Assembly: GCA_946481585.1 (NCBI GenBank)
Contig: CAMLOF010000199.1
Coordinates: forward strand, 1 to 5,739
DNA from: an uncultured Macromonas sp.
Lineage (GTDB): Bacteria > Pseudomonadota > Gammaproteobacteria > Burkholderiales > Burkholderiaceae
Length of the DNA: 5,739 nt
Direction: 5' to 3'
The first letter of the stretch is position 1. Each line of letters starts with the position of its first letter. Positions 5,624 through 5,739 of the stretch are shown here, piece by piece. A model generated the notes under the pieces. That model made no database searches. It had not been told where the DNA came from and was given only the letters and a program-made list of their open reading frames with translations. Made by a program: the position numbers and the translations under genes.

Positions 5624-5658
5624 CGCCAAGGTCCATGAGCGAAACATGGGGGTACAAA

Positions 5659-5739
5659 TCAAACACCCCAATGAGGAATATGGTGCGACCCCATGGAAAC
5701 CGCCACGTTCTTGGGCTCCAGAAACACCTCGTAACTCCA
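5659..5739 (-). CDS. hpaE: C-terminal end of probable 5-carboxymethyl-2-hydroxymuconate semialdehyde dehydrogenase (HpaE), start beyond window
   Basis: Only 26 codons and the TGA stop (5661-5659) are in view. Read from the right edge they give WSYEVFLEPKNVAV followed by SMGSHHIPHWGV. This matches the typical end of HpaE-type aldehyde dehydrogenases, where a '(Y/F)-F-x-E-x-KNV' segment is followed by a short tail with 'H-x-IP'. HpaE oxidises the semialdehyde produced by HpaD to 5-carboxymethyl-2-hydroxymuconate with NAD+, so its position immediately upstream of hpaD fits the pathway. No catalytic Cys or Glu is visible because those lie further upstream. Assignment rests on a short C-terminal segment plus context. 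Another aldehyde dehydrogenase subfamily cannot be excluded from the sequence alone. Confidence 0.75.
   Translation of the reverse strand, partial: WSYEVFLEPKNVAVSMGSHHIPHWGV

Larger units (their letters stand above)
5308..5658. other. hpaE-hpaD intergenic region carrying two structured repeats
   Basis: This 351-bp gap separates two genes that should be cotranscribed. From the hpaE side it holds 35 nt of spacer (5624-5658), repeat copy 2 (5518-5623), a 56-nt linker (5462-5517), repeat copy 1 (5364-5461), and 56 nt containing the hpaD ribosome-binding site. I found no protein gene that I believe in. A minus-strand open frame through it (5295-5666) is made of the repeats themselves. No sigma70-like promoter is clear, although the 56-nt linker contains the small palindrome CAACGTTG (5492-5499). 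No hairpin is followed by a T run, so no intrinsic terminator is called. Confidence 0.75.

Noticed and set aside
5295..5666. Minus-strand open frame running through the hpaE-hpaD gap and into hpaD
   Set aside because: It consists almost entirely of the two structured repeats, overlaps the hpaD start and the hpaE end out of frame, and has no family resemblance or ribosome-binding site.

Overview
The window looks like GC-rich betaproteobacterial DNA, most likely from the Comamonadaceae (Acidovorax/Comamonas/Delftia/Variovorax type). This is inferred from base composition, codon use and protein style, not from a search. Every protein gene I can support lies on the minus strand, so transcription runs from high to low coordinates.

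The genes in transcription order are: the last 26 codons of a probable aldehyde dehydrogenase, hpaE (5659-5739, cut by the right edge); a 350-bp gap (5308-5658); hpaD (4381-5307); hpaF (3917-4366); hpaH (3098-3913); a class II aldolase/adducin-family gene (2306-3067); a ketopantoate-reductase-family gene (1302-2309); hpaI (445-1287); and the start of folA, dihydrofolate reductase (1-404, cut by the left edge). Spacing is very tight from hpaD to hpaI: a 14-nt gap between hpaD and hpaF, 3 nt between hpaF and hpaH, 30 nt between hpaH and the aldolase gene, a 4-nt ATGA overlap between the aldolase and reductase genes, and 14 nt before hpaI. This is an operon.

The recognisable genes make up most of the homoprotocatechuate (3,4-dihydroxyphenylacetate) meta-cleavage pathway. 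HpaD opens the ring, HpaE oxidises the semialdehyde, HpaF isomerises the product, HpaH hydrates the later 2-oxo-heptenedioate, and HpaI splits the product into pyruvate and succinic semialdehyde. The decarboxylase/isomerase HpaG, the monooxygenase HpaBC, a regulator and a transporter are not in view. Two genes that are not part of the textbook pathway, the class II aldolase-like and PanE-like genes, sit between hpaH and hpaI.

The most unusual stretch is the hpaE-hpaD gap. It holds two oppositely oriented copies of a roughly 100-bp structured repeat (5364-5461 and 5518-5623). In both copies, two single-stranded-looking segments of 16 and 19 nt are identical. The central 9-bp hairpin and the long outer stem differ in sequence but keep their pairing in each copy. 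This is the pattern of an element selected for its fold, as RNA or single-stranded DNA. I do not recognise the family.
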